Positions 46,829 through 56,272 are shown, numbered from the stretch's first letter. The stretch: DNA of 64,000 nt from Saprospiraceae bacterium (GCA_029263015.1 JAJCYI010000198.1:1-64000), one strand, 5' to 3'. The notes: generated by a model from the sequence alone, not told the origin. Numbers and translations are program-made.

Positions 46829-47845
46829 ATGGAAGCATATCCCGATCGGTTCTGTCACGACTTACCAACCAAACCCTTAATTGCCAATAAAATCCTGGTC
46901 ACGGGAGCAACTGGCTATATAGGTGGGAAGCTTGTTCCTGAATTATTGGCACGAGGATACCAGGTAAGGGTAATGGTAAGAACGTTCACTCCCCAGCACC
47001 AAGAGCGTTGGCCTGGAGTCGAAATAGCTATTGCAGATGCGCTAGAATATGAAGATTTGAAAAAAGCTCTAAAGGGAATTCATTGCGCCTATTTCTTAAT
47101 GCATTCTTTACAATTAGGAAAAAAGAAATTCAAGAAAATAGATACTCAAGTAGCGATCAATTTCAGGAAAGCAGCAGCAGAAAATAATTTGAAAAGGATC
47201 ATCTATCTTGGAGGTCTGGGGGATCCAAAAAAATCTTTATCGGCCCATCTTAGAAGCCGGCTGATGGTTGCAGAAGAACTTCAAAAAGGAATAACTCCAG
47301 TAACCTTTCTCAGGGCCGCTGTGATAATTGGTTCAGGTAGCACTTCCTATAAAATCATTAAACACTTGATACAAAATTGTCCGGTATTTTTATTCCCTCT
47401 CCGGGCAAATTCAAAATGTCAGCCAATTGCAATTCGCGATGTTATTAAATACCTGGTGGGATGTTTGGAAAATGCCAAAACGACTGGAAATTCATATGAT
47501 ATCGGTGGCCAGAATATCCATACCTACCAAATGATGCTCAAAATACAAGCAACTGTACTGGGCAGGAAAAGAATTTTCATTCCTTCTTTTTTCTCTACCG
47601 TAAATATCTGTGCCCGCATTGCCAGCTTATTTACACCGGCATCATTCGAATTAATCAAATCATTAATGGAGAGTTGTGTCAATGATGTGGTTTGCCAAAA
47701 CAAGGACATTATAAAACTAATACCATTTCAACCACTCACATATAAAGAAGCCCTAATAAGCGCTTTATCCCGTGAATCCCAAAAAGATGTATCTTGCAAC
47801 AAGAATGAGGCTATAGTAATAGCCAATGGAGCCTTGGAAAAATAA
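46829..47845 (+). CDS. NAD(P)-binding SDR-family protein (atypical, NmrA-like)
   Basis: A 338-residue protein with a Rossmann start KILVTGATGYIGGKLV (about 22-37), then VRVMVR and IIYLGGLGDP. It resembles the atypical SDRs that often carry a fused C-terminal DUF2867 domain; here the protein stops at the SDR part. The next gene (SRPBCC-like) may supply the missing partner domain separately. It is probably a reductase or epimerase of a lipid-like substrate, but the substrate is unknown. It is cytoplasmic and co-oriented with the regulator. Confidence 0.78.
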   Translation: MEAYPDRFCHDLPTKPLIANKILVTGATGYIGGKLVPELLARGYQVRVMVRTFTPQHQERWPGVEIAIADALEYEDLKKALKGIHCAYFLMHSLQLGKKKFKKIDTQVAINFRKAAAENNLKRIIYLGGLGDPKKSLSAHLRSRLMVAEELQKGITPVTFLRAAVIIGSGSTSYKIIKHLIQNCPVFLFPLRANSKCQPIAIRDVIKYLVGCLENAKTTGNSYDIGGQNIHTYQMMLKIQATVLGRKRIFIPSFFSTVNICARIASLFTPASFELIKSLMESCVNDVVCQNKDIIKLIPFQPLTYKEALISALSRESQKDVSCNKNEAIVIANGALEK

Positions 47846-47926
47846 CCTTCCAATCTTAAACTGAACCATTATAGGATCGGCAGGTTGTTTTTAACTGACT
47901 TCTAATTAGCCAATTACACCTTTCAA

Positions 47927-48670
47927 ATGGGAATAAAAAAATCCAGTTCAAAACCCTTAAGCCCTCCAACTAAAAGTGTAAATTTTATTTCTGATATAAA
48001 GTATTTTTTATTTAACAAACCGAAAACACCAACTTTAATTAATTTTAAATCAAAATCGGAAAGGGAAAATTTCAGCTACCGTATTTTACAACGACTTGAT
48101 ATTGGCGTATCAAAATATCAAATATTAAACGTTCATAAAATAGGCATAAATGCACCCGCAAAATACGTATTTGAAGAATTACTAAAATGGGATGGAGACT
48201 CTACATGTTGGCCAAACCACATAGCCAAAGTATCGAGAAAAAACAATAGACTAGAAAACCTTTATATCTATTTATTTGGGTGGACAAGATACCCTCCGTG
48301 GTTAAATAAAGGTTTATTTGGACTGAACTTTATCCCTTTATTCAAGCTCAATGCCATAAACATTCAGAAAACCCCGGACCCAATGGGTGCTGACAATGCC
48401 CGGTTTTTATTATATGAAAGCAGTGGAGGCTACCCTATTGGTGTATTTAGTTTATACGTCAGGTCATCGATTATAAATCTACAAGAAAAGGAACAGGCAC
48501 AACTATTTCTTATGGTCGGGTTTAATTTCTATGGCAAAGAAAAATTGTCAAAAATAAAAATAGTAAATAGAGCTTGGGAATTGATCCATGACCGGGTGAC
48601 GTCAAATGTTATTACCAGAATAAAACAGTTAAGTGAGTGGCGGTTTGAAAAAATCCAGAATGGAGAATAG
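47927..48670 (+). CDS. Unknown protein, possible SRPBCC/START-like fold
   Basis: A 247-residue AT-rich gene. The middle part begins with HKIGINAPAKYVFEELLKWD (near 74-93), which resembles the first strand and helix of SRPBCC ligand-binding domains, and has WPNHIAKVSRKN and a YPIGVFSLYV strand later. A final helix (IKIVNRAWELIHDRV) would close such a cavity. No signal peptide. It follows the SDR gene by 81 bp and may work with it. The last codons and stop run into a GACATTAGA repeat. The family assignment is tentative. Confidence 0.55.
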   Translation: MGIKKSSSKPLSPPTKSVNFISDIKYFLFNKPKTPTLINFKSKSERENFSYRILQRLDIGVSKYQILNVHKIGINAPAKYVFEELLKWDGDSTCWPNHIAKVSRKNNRLENLYIYLFGWTRYPPWLNKGLFGLNFIPLFKLNAINIQKTPDPMGADNARFLLYESSGGYPIGVFSLYVRSSIINLQEKEQAQLFLMVGFNFYGKEKLSKIKIVNRAWELIHDRVTSNVITRIKQLSEWRFEKIQNGE

Positions 48671-48702
48671 ACATTAGACATTAGACATTAGACATTTAGA
48701 GT
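48661..48702. repeat. GACATTAGA tandem repeat at a stop codon
   Basis: Four ATTAGACATTAGACATTAG-type units start at the stop codon of the SRPBCC-like gene (48668-48670). Same words as at 28807 and 35220; single arm. Confidence 0.5.
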
Positions 48703-48766
48703 TTAGACTTTCGATTGACCACCCTTAAATCCTTCCCTTCCGATCCTCTTACCTCAGCCAAGGGAA

Positions 48767-48782
48767 CATGTTGCAAAACATG
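48767..48782. promoter_or_regulatory. CATGTT-N4-AACATG dyad before the radical SAM gene
   Basis: A perfect 16-bp dyad (CATGTTGCAAAACATG) 86 bp before the ATG of the radical SAM gene. It does not match the FNR-like boxes elsewhere, so a different regulator may bind here. Single occurrence in the window. Confidence 0.35.
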
Positions 48783-48867
48783 CCCCCCAGTGCTCTACAT
48801 CATCGCAGCCCTATAATTTTCTTTGTTCCTTTGGGTTTTCAATCAGGCTAATTTCCAATAGGTATTT

Positions 48868-50139
48868 ATGCTTTCAAAAAAACTCAATCCACGGGAATAT
48901 TTCCGCTTGCCCTGGTCACTTACCGACAACGGGATTTCATGGTTGGAGGTGACCACCAAATGCAACCTTGCCTGCAAAGGGTGCTACAGGGATCCACGGA
49001 AAGAAGGCCACAAATCTATGGTCGAGATCATGGACGACCTGTCGGTTTTTAAAGCTAAAAGGCAAAGCGATTGCATGAGCATTGCCGGTGGCGACCCGTT
49101 GGTCCACCCAAAGATTGTGGAAATTGTAAGGGCGGTCAAAGAGCAAGGCTGGAAGCCCATCGTCAACACCAATGGCCTGGCACTTACCCCCGAACTTTTA
49201 CGGGAATTAAAAGAGGCTGGGGTTGCCGGATTTACCTTCCACATTGACACTACCCAAAAAAGAAAGGATTCATTGGTATTTGAAGAAAAGGAACACAACG
49301 CCTTACGGCAAAAAATTGCGGATATGGTTTTTGAGCAAAGTGGTATCGCCTGCTCTTTCAACCTGACCATTTCTGAAAAAAACCTATCACAAGTCCCACA
49401 CGTTGTTGAATGGGTCCAAAAAAATCCACACAAGGTCCATACCGTTGTTTTCATTTTGTACCGGGAACCGGATATGGGATCTGACTTCGCCTATTTTGCG
49501 AACGGGCAGAAAATCAAGCCAGATGAGTTCTACAACGACACGGATTTCAGGGGGAAAATAATCTTGAAAACCCAAGACGTTGTAGATCAGATCCGCTGCA
49601 GCGACCCCCGATATGAGCCTTGCGGATACCTCAACGGCAGCATAGAACCTGAAAGCATGAAGTGGACCATGGCTTTGCGTTTTGCTACAAAAAAACAAAC
49701 ACTGGGATTTGCAGGTCCAAATTTCATGAAGATCGTCCAGCATTTTTCACACTTCTTCCGCAACCGCTGGTTGAGTTACTCCAGCCCACAATCTCTCCGC
49801 CTAGGCCGTTCTGCCATGTTCCTGTTTTCCTTTTTTGATCGTGGGTCCCGGAACACTTTGAAGGAGTATTTCAAAGCATTGGCCAAAAACCCCCTCCTGA
49901 TTTTCAAGAAGGTTTACATCCAAACCTATGCAATAATACAACCCATAGATTTTTTGAAAGATGGCCAAATGAATATGTGCGACGGATGCCCGGACATGAC
50001 CGTTTACAATGGCCAGCTTTATTGGAGCTGCCGACTGGAAGAAATCAAGGAATACGGGACGTTCATCACTGCTGTACCAAAAAGCAAATTGACATGCCCG
50101 GAAGAACATGCCGAACGACATACTTTCCCTATGTTGTAA
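48868..50139 (+). CDS. Radical SAM protein with C-terminal Cys cluster (SPASM-like)
   Basis: A 423-residue protein. The radical SAM cluster motif CNLACKGC gives Cys32, Cys36 and Cys39. The GGDPLVHP segment near 70 binds SAM. A C-terminal Cys set (371, 374, 388 and 410, in CDGCPD, SC and TC) plus two central Cys could hold one auxiliary iron-sulfur cluster. It is soluble and oxygen-sensitive in principle, which fits its location next to NO reductase in an anaerobic region. It could modify a peptide, cofactor or small molecule; no partner peptide was found nearby. Confidence 0.82.
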   Translation: MLSKKLNPREYFRLPWSLTDNGISWLEVTTKCNLACKGCYRDPRKEGHKSMVEIMDDLSVFKAKRQSDCMSIAGGDPLVHPKIVEIVRAVKEQGWKPIVNTNGLALTPELLRELKEAGVAGFTFHIDTTQKRKDSLVFEEKEHNALRQKIADMVFEQSGIACSFNLTISEKNLSQVPHVVEWVQKNPHKVHTVVFILYREPDMGSDFAYFANGQKIKPDEFYNDTDFRGKIILKTQDVVDQIRCSDPRYEPCGYLNGSIEPESMKWTMALRFATKKQTLGFAGPNFMKIVQHFSHFFRNRWLSYSSPQSLRLGRSAMFLFSFFDRGSRNTLKEYFKALAKNPLLIFKKVYIQTYAIIQPIDFLKDGQMNMCDGCPDMTVYNGQLYWSCRLEEIKEYGTFITAVPKSKLTCPEEHAERHTFPML

Positions 50140-50302
50140 AACATTGTTATTCGATCCTGCATTCTTTTATTTTGCGAAATTATAATTTATTCATATTTAA
50201 AATTTATATTTATTGGTTGTGAAATTCACGTACTCCATTTTGATTTGAATTGCACCATAAATTAAGGTAAGTACCTGAAGTCAAATAATAAAACCCATCA
50301 AC

Positions 50303-52696
50303 ATGAAAGAAGAATACAAGAACAGCCCAGTCAAAATGAGTATCAATTACTTTATGCAAACCAAAAACTGGTGGGCGCCTTTGACATTCATCCTCATCAT
50401 TAGTTTGGCAGGAGTGGGAATGATCGGTTATCAAACCTATAACGATGCCCCCCCCATGACGGGTTTTCAAACAAATTCGGGCGAAGATTTGATAACCAAA
50501 ACAACTATTGAAGATGGGCAGGAGGTTTTCCACAAGTATGCATTAATGGAATACGGCTCCTATTTTGGGGATGGTGCTCAAAGAGGGCCTGATTATACCG
50601 CCGAGGCTTTGCACCAGGTGGTGCTTTTAATGACCGAATACCGTGTAAATGAATTTAAGGAAGAAAATGGACGGGAGCTTTCAGATATGGAATTAAAAGT
50701 CATTGGCGAAAATATAAAGGAGGAAATTAAGGAAAACAGATATGACGAGAAAGAGAACATCGTCATACTATCGGAGGCACAGGCCTATGCATTAAGAGGG
50801 TTGAGAAAATATTATACCGACGTTTTTATCGATGCCAATACGGAAGATGCATTTCCCCCGCCAGGTTATATTTCAGACAGGCAAGAGATTGCAGACTTGA
50901 GCGATTTTTTCTTTTGGGGTGCATGGGTCTGTGGCGTATTGCGGCCTGGATCTGATTTCAGTTACACACACAATTGGCCATATGATCCTGCTGCTGGCAA
51001 CAATCCAACGTCACCTGTTATATTATGGAGTGTCCTCGGTCTGCTGGCATTTGTCCTGGCATGTGGCATTGTGCTTTATTTTATCGGACAGTATAATCAA
51101 CTGCCCAATAAATTTTTCAAGCAGGGCACCTCCGGCTTTTTGACTTTCAAACAGATAAATAATTATTCTCCGACAAAAACCCAACGGGCAGCTTTCAAAT
51201 TCTTTTTTGTGGCCATTATCCTTTTCCTGATCCAGGTATTAAGTGGCGTAGTCACCTTGAATGAGTTTATTGATTTCTTGGGCATTGTCGGAATAAACAT
51301 ATCAGCGGCAGTTCCTATTACAATCACCCGGAGCTACCACTTGATGCTTGCGCTTTATTGGATTACAGCATGTTGGATCGCTTCATCCATTTTCATTCTC
51401 CCAATCCTATCAAAAAAGGATGTGAAAGGGCAGTTGGGCTTAATCAACCTGTTGTTTGTACTTATTTTCATTTTGGTAGGCGGGTCCTTAGTTGGAATGT
51501 TCATGGGCCCAAAAGGCTTATTGGGAGACTGGTGGTATTGGCTCGGACATCAAGGCTGGGAATATGTTGACTTTGGAAAATTATTCCAGGGATTGTTAAT
51601 GGTTATTTTTGTCCTCTGGGGCATCATCGTTTACAGAGGGGTAAAACCAGCCTTTGTCAAAGGGCAACCCTGGAACCTGCCAAACTGGATTTTTTATTCG
51701 GTCATCGGCATCCCCCTTCTTTTCCTTTCTGGTTTTGTGGCAGGCCCAAAAACCAATTTTGTGATTGCAGACTTTTGGAGATGGATGGTCATTCACATGT
51801 GGGTGGAGGCCTTCTTCGAAGTTTTTATTACCGTAATCGTCAGTTATTTAATGGTGTTAATGGGATTGGTCAGCCGCCAAGCAGCCATCAGGGTAGTCTA
51901 TATTGCAGTTCTGTTATTTCTCGGAACGGGACTTCTAGGCATATCACATAATTTCTACTGGAATGCAAAACCGGTCGCAACCATGGCTTTGGGATCTGTA
52001 TTTTCCACTCTCCAGTTTGTGCCTCTGATTTTGTTGACAGTGGAAGCCTGGAGGTTTAAAAGTATGCCGCGGTTGTCGCTAAATGGAGGGAATGGAAATG
52101 GAGGAACAAAAAAGAACTTATCAGACTTCGCCTTTCCAGAAGTCTTTTTATTCCTCATTGCCGTGAATTTCTGGAACTTCTTTGGAGCAGGTGTGATGGG
52201 GATCATCGTGAACCTTCCTATCATGAATTTTTTTGAGCACGGCACCTATCTTACAGTCAACCACGCCCACGCAGCATTAATGGGCGTTTATGGCAATATT
52301 TCCCTTGCAGCCATGCTTTTCGCTTCCAAGCTTTTGTTCAAACCAGTCCGGTGGAATAGAAATGTAGTCAGGTTCTCATTTTGGTCCATAAATGCTGGTT
52401 TGATGCTCATGGTAATTTTGGATTTATTCCCGGCAGGAGCCATTCAGTTCAAAGCAGTCTTAGATCATGGGTTATGGTTTGCACGTTCAAATGATTTCAT
52501 CACTGGTTCTGCATTTGAAACCCTTACATGGCTACGAGGCATAGGCGCCAGTTTATTCATTTTTGGAGGCGTTGTTCCTTTGACCTGGTTTATTGTTTCC
52601 CGGGTCAATTCCCTGAAAAAAGGAATTGAAACATATGTGGATTTTGACAGAGAAGAACCAGCGGTATTGGAAGAGCAGGAATCTAGTACTGTATAG
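50303..52696 (+). CDS. norZ: Quinol-dependent nitric oxide reductase (qNOR)
   Basis: A 797-residue polytopic enzyme of the haem-copper oxidase superfamily that reduces two NO to N2O with quinol electrons. The N-terminal extension (GQEVFHKYALMEYGS, GPDYTAEALH) is the NorC-like periplasmic domain without a CxxCH, so no haem c. The haem/iron ligands are visible: His in RSYHLMLALYW, His and Glu in HMWVEAFFE, and two His in NHAHAALMG. About 14 membrane segments. No NirK or NirS lies in the window, so NO may come from elsewhere or from outside. Cells could use it for detoxification or respiration. Confidence 0.95.
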   Translation: MKEEYKNSPVKMSINYFMQTKNWWAPLTFILIISLAGVGMIGYQTYNDAPPMTGFQTNSGEDLITKTTIEDGQEVFHKYALMEYGSYFGDGAQRGPDYTAEALHQVVLLMTEYRVNEFKEENGRELSDMELKVIGENIKEEIKENRYDEKENIVILSEAQAYALRGLRKYYTDVFIDANTEDAFPPPGYISDRQEIADLSDFFFWGAWVCGVLRPGSDFSYTHNWPYDPAAGNNPTSPVILWSVLGLLAFVLACGIVLYFIGQYNQLPNKFFKQGTSGFLTFKQINNYSPTKTQRAAFKFFFVAIILFLIQVLSGVVTLNEFIDFLGIVGINISAAVPITITRSYHLMLALYWITACWIASSIFILPILSKKDVKGQLGLINLLFVLIFILVGGSLVGMFMGPKGLLGDWWYWLGHQGWEYVDFGKLFQGLLMVIFVLWGIIVYRGVKPAFVKGQPWNLPNWIFYSVIGIPLLFLSGFVAGPKTNFVIADFWRWMVIHMWVEAFFEVFITVIVSYLMVLMGLVSRQAAIRVVYIAVLLFLGTGLLGISHNFYWNAKPVATMALGSVFSTLQFVPLILLTVEAWRFKSMPRLSLNGGNGNGGTKKNLSDFAFPEVFLFLIAVNFWNFFGAGVMGIIVNLPIMNFFEHGTYLTVNHAHAALMGVYGNISLAAMLFASKLLFKPVRWNRNVVRFSFWSINAGLMLMVILDLFPAGAIQFKAVLDHGLWFARSNDFITGSAFETLTWLRGIGASLFIFGGVVPLTWFIVSRVNSLKKGIETYVDFDREEPAVLEEQESSTV

Positions 52697-52778
52697 TTTT
52701 TTATAAGAATGCCTTCGTTACTTAATAACATTTAAGGATGATAAAATAATAACCTGTCAAGGTTGGGTAAGTCATTTA

Positions 52779-52937
52779 GAGCATGTCTAGTTTTTATTTG
52801 AACTGAGTCCGCCAATAGGGCGGATAGGATGATGGCATAGAATTAATGAGAAAACTTATCGGGATAAATAACCGAGTTAATTCGAAGTCAACGCCTAAAG
52901 CGTTGGTTGTCAGGAAAAAAAAAAACTAGACATGCTC
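52779..52937. mobile_element. 159-bp MITE-like element with 17-bp inverted ends
   Basis: The ends GAGCATGTCTAGTTTTT and AAAAACTAGACATGCTC are perfect inverted repeats, flanked on both sides by TTA (52776-52778 and 52938-52940). Inside are two small stems, TCCGCC/GGGCGGA and AACGC/GCGTT. There is no coding capacity. The 3-bp TNA-type duplication recalls the IS5/IS1031 group, by inference only. It lies between norZ and the di-haem peroxidase-like gene and may separate their transcription. Confidence 0.72.
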
Positions 52938-52967
52938 TTAGTTATCGTCTCTAAACAATAAGATCTC

Positions 52968-54455
52968 ATGAAGAAAAAAATATTGCTTGTTGGATCAATT
53001 ATACTTTTAGTCGGCGTTGTAGGGTTTCAAATAATTGATAAAAACCTACATATGCTGCAAAGCCCTGGGGCAGTTGTTCCCAACTATGAGGAAAGTGATT
53101 ATGGACTAAGAAGTAACTATGTGGATAATCTCAAAAAGTTTCCCAGTTTAAATTTAGGGGAAAGGACACCTTTCGATTTATATAGATATGGTGGAAGGGA
53201 CAAAACATCTTATATGTCACTGGATTTAGGCATGAGTTGGAAGGAATGGGTGGTTTATCATGAAAAACAAAAGCCTGAATTGATGGCAGATGTTAAGGAA
53301 TATATGAACAGTCGATATGACTTTTCTAATAATCCGATAGAAGGGGTGTATATGTCCGGCAACAGGAAGCAAGTCATGAAGGGTCCCATTTCAAGATTGC
53401 CTGAAGGGGTAAATTCTTTTGAAGATTTAGCACAGCGCTCTGCCGAAGACATCAAAGCAAAGGATTTGTTCCCTTACAAGCCACTTGCACATCCCTTGCA
53501 TTCCACCGCACATATGGTTTTTCCGGAGGAATATTTAGAGTACCACCCTGAACATAGAAGAATAGATGTTGACCATGATATACCGGATAATTACTTGCCG
53601 GAATTTCCACCTCCTATGTTCCTGACAACACATAAAGAATATGGGGATATAACCAAGGGGAAAGAAGTCACGCTCGGCAACTATTTTGAAATATTTAATG
53701 GATTACTTACTCCCGAACAAATGGAAGGACTCAAGGAGTTATTAAAACCGACACCCAGTACTTTCTTTAATCACACTACGTTTCGGGTTACTATCCAACC
53801 AAGTGCAGGTGTTGCTTGCTTTTCCTGCCACGCAAACGGGCATACAAATGGAGCATTTGAGGTTGCTCCTGATACGCGTCCTCAGCTGGCACGATTGAGA
53901 GTAGGTACTCCTTCTATGCGAGGAAATTATAATCTAATGCAGCTTGCATCCAAACGTTCTATCAGGAGTATGGACCATTTTGCGGAAGTAGAAGAATATT
54001 TCGAAGGGGATCCTGGTATTCAGCAAGCCATTGGGCCTCGGTCCCAGCGAAGGGCAGTCACCAATAGGATGGGGGACTTTAATGCAATTTTGGATTTTCC
54101 GCCTGCACCTAAACTTGGGCCTCTTTATAAGCTTATTCCCAGTAAGGCCACAGAACAAGAGCTTTTGGGGGAAAAGGTTTTTAATGGGAAAGGACAATGC
54201 ATAACCTGTCACAGCGGACCAGCATTCGTTGATGATTACATGCACGATCTACAAGTAGAAAGATTTTACACAGGAAGGCCCGAAGGTCCCATAAAAACAT
54301 TTCCATTAAGGGGGATAAAGGATTCCCCACCATATCTCCATGATGGAAGGTGCATGACTTTAAATGATACAGTTGAGTTTTTTAATTTGATATTAGAACT
54401 GAAACTTTCAAAAGAAGAGAAAGATGCCTTGGTGGCTTATTTAATTTGTTTATAA
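52968..54455 (+). CDS. Di-haem cytochrome c peroxidase-like protein
   Basis: A 495-residue protein with an N-terminal membrane anchor or signal (about 4-24). Two haem c sites are CFSCH (284-288) and CITCH (411-415). The order and the PLRGIKDSPPYLHDGR region (about 446-461) match the MauG/bacterial cytochrome c peroxidase superfamily. The long N-terminal part (25-280) is unusual for plain peroxidases (about 330 residues) and has no recognised domain. Probably a periplasmic peroxidase or oxidase that takes electrons from a respiratory cytochrome. It is AT-rich like the ferredoxin gene after it. Confidence 0.83.
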   Translation: MKKKILLVGSIILLVGVVGFQIIDKNLHMLQSPGAVVPNYEESDYGLRSNYVDNLKKFPSLNLGERTPFDLYRYGGRDKTSYMSLDLGMSWKEWVVYHEKQKPELMADVKEYMNSRYDFSNNPIEGVYMSGNRKQVMKGPISRLPEGVNSFEDLAQRSAEDIKAKDLFPYKPLAHPLHSTAHMVFPEEYLEYHPEHRRIDVDHDIPDNYLPEFPPPMFLTTHKEYGDITKGKEVTLGNYFEIFNGLLTPEQMEGLKELLKPTPSTFFNHTTFRVTIQPSAGVACFSCHANGHTNGAFEVAPDTRPQLARLRVGTPSMRGNYNLMQLASKRSIRSMDHFAEVEEYFEGDPGIQQAIGPRSQRRAVTNRMGDFNAILDFPPAPKLGPLYKLIPSKATEQELLGEKVFNGKGQCITCHSGPAFVDDYMHDLQVERFYTGRPEGPIKTFPLRGIKDSPPYLHDGRCMTLNDTVEFFNLILELKLSKEEKDALVAYLICL

Positions 54456-54558
54456 AAAATCTTGGGTAATGCCTTTGACATTACGACCTATATTACACTA
54501 CGGCCTACATTAATTAATGCGAACCAGAGGTTAAATCTTTTTGACTATTGAAAATCAG

Positions 54559-54671
54559 GGGTGCATTTCAAAATGTCGGTAAGAAGGTAGGCCGGATTTC
54601 CCAATCCGGCTGTAAACAGGGCGGATTGGGAAATCCGCGCTACGTTTCCACCGACATTTTGAAATACACCC
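54559..54671. mobile_element. Palindromic MITE-like element, copy 2, with 8-bp target duplication
   Basis: A 113-bp copy of the element at 17166, with ends GGGTGCATTTCAAAATGTC and GACATTTTGAAATACACCC and the same inner GCCGGATTTCCCAATCCGGC. It is flanked by a perfect direct repeat AAAATCAG (54551-54558 and 54672-54679). The target is different from copy 1, which shows independent insertions. Confidence 0.88.
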
Positions 54672-54739
54672 AAAATCAGGAGCTTTTAACCAATGCAAGT
54701 TTCAGAATCTTGGAATGGCTGCACCTAAAATAAAACGAA

Positions 54740-55801
54740 ATGGTTAATTACAGTTTAAAATCAGGAGATCAATTATCATCACGATCAATTCTAATCTGGC
54801 GGATAGTTCAAACTTTGGTTTGGCTAGTTGGGGTTTTGATTCTCTTCAATCTGATATTTAACCCAACGATTGGCATCCACTTATTTTGGAACATATTGAT
54901 TCCTGTTGCTCCGGCACTTCTGGTCGTTGCGGTAGGTGTGTGGAGAAATGTTTGTCCCTTGGCATCAACTGTGTTGTTCCCTAGGCATCTAGGTCTTTCA
55001 AAAAGGAAAAAGTTAACCTTTGCACAAATAGGTAAATTGAACCTGGTTGCCGTAATTGCATTATTCGCAGTTGTGCCATTACGACATGCTATATTTGATA
55101 TGAATGGACCGGCTACAGCTTTATTGATAATGTCTCTGACGATAATTGCAGTTATTGTAGGATCACGTTATGAATGGAAAAGTGCATGGTGTTCAGGTCT
55201 TTGTCCAGTTCATGCGGTGGAAAAATTATATGGACTGAAGAATAAATTATCCTTACCAAATGCCCATTGCGATAAATGTTACCGTTGTGTAACTCCCTGT
55301 CCTGATACAACTCCAGCTATCAATCCTCTTTCTTCAAAAAAAACGACTTATCATAAAATAGCAGGAACTCTTATGGTAGGAGCATTCCCAGGTTTTATCT
55401 GGGGATGGTTTCAGGTACCCGATTATCCCGGAATAACAGGCATTGAGCAGCTTATTCTCATTTACAAAATGCCCATGATAGGCCTTTTTGTTACGAGCAT
55501 TTTATTCTTGGTATTGAAGAAAATTTTTCAAGAAAAAATATTAATTGCCATTTTTTCTGCCGCAGCGGTTTCCTGTTATTATTGGTTCAGGTTACCAGCT
55601 TTGTTCGGTTTTGGTGTTTTTCCGGGTGACGGAATGCTTATTGATTTATCGGCAACATTTCCGGAATGGTTAATAACAGTTACTGTTTTTGCGACCACCC
55701 TTTTCTTTTTTTGGTGGATCGTTTTCAGTAAGCAACATAAAATGAGCTGGGTGGTCAGACCTGATTATGCTGATAAAGAAGTTGAATTGATGGGGGTATG
55801 A
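54740..55801 (+). CDS. Membrane ferredoxin-type protein (NapH/NosR-like)
   Basis: A 353-residue membrane protein with about 7-8 segments. Two membrane-edge Cys-Pro motifs, VCPL (Cys72) and CSGLCPVHAVE (Cys151 and Cys155), are typical of the NapH/NosR/CcoG group. One [4Fe-4S] site is CDKCYRCVTPCP (Cys177, 180, 183, 187). Family members pass electrons from quinol to periplasmic reductases or maturation factors. Next to a di-haem peroxidase-like protein it may feed that enzyme. It begins 68 bp after the MITE copy at 54559. Confidence 0.82.
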   Translation: MVNYSLKSGDQLSSRSILIWRIVQTLVWLVGVLILFNLIFNPTIGIHLFWNILIPVAPALLVVAVGVWRNVCPLASTVLFPRHLGLSKRKKLTFAQIGKLNLVAVIALFAVVPLRHAIFDMNGPATALLIMSLTIIAVIVGSRYEWKSAWCSGLCPVHAVEKLYGLKNKLSLPNAHCDKCYRCVTPCPDTTPAINPLSSKKTTYHKIAGTLMVGAFPGFIWGWFQVPDYPGITGIEQLILIYKMPMIGLFVTSILFLVLKKIFQEKILIAIFSAAAVSCYYWFRLPALFGFGVFPGDGMLIDLSATFPEWLITVTVFATTLFFFWWIVFSKQHKMSWVVRPDYADKEVELMGV

Positions 55802-55816
55802 ATCAACTTAGTAAGT

Positions 55817-55971
55817 AACGGTCAAAAAATAAGTTGACGATTTCAGGTGAGCAATTTTTTGATCAGGCAAGGCAACAAAATGCTTGTATGGCGGGGCTAT
55901 TGGATCGTTTTGCCAACGCCGCAAGAGCGGAAAAGGGCCGGTTGAAATCGGTAAATTATTCTTTGACCATT
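55817..55971. repeat. ~158-bp palindromic element, copy P3
   Basis: The ends AACGGTC and GACCATT, then AAATAA/TTATTCTTT and CGATTTCA/TGAAATCG, pair inward. The core GTATGGCGGGGCTATTGGA starts 69 bp from the left end. GCAAGGCAACAAAA and GGAAAAGGGCCG align with P1. It follows the ferredoxin stop by 16 bp. The remainder of 55972-56272 has no recognised feature. Confidence 0.72.
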
Positions 55972-56272
55972 TCTAAATCATGCACAATTGTGCAGTGGAA
56001 ATGCCTAACAGAAAATATGCTGTACTGCATATTTCAAGGTGTCAAACATCATTGTCATTCATTTCGGTCTTCCTTCCTTTGTAAGGAAAATCGCGTTGTG
56101 CATTTTATTTGGCTCTAGTTCAATAAATCCACTCGCCAATAATTTATCCTATAATAATAGGTTTGTTTAAGCCTGAAAAACAGCCCCTAGTGTTTGATTT
56201 ATTCCTCCTCATCAAATGGAAGTTCAAATCATTTGCAAGGGTATCTTTTTTTAACATAAAAATTATTTCCCG

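Noticed and set aside
50140-50302. FNR-like box before norZ
   Set aside because: GTGAAATTCAC near 50219 is a dyad, but its half-site spacing is 3 bp shorter than TGAY-N4-RTCA, so it was not called.
55834-56118. 94-residue frame after the ferredoxin gene
   Set aside because: Its first half lies inside palindromic element P3, and the rest has no family resemblance.
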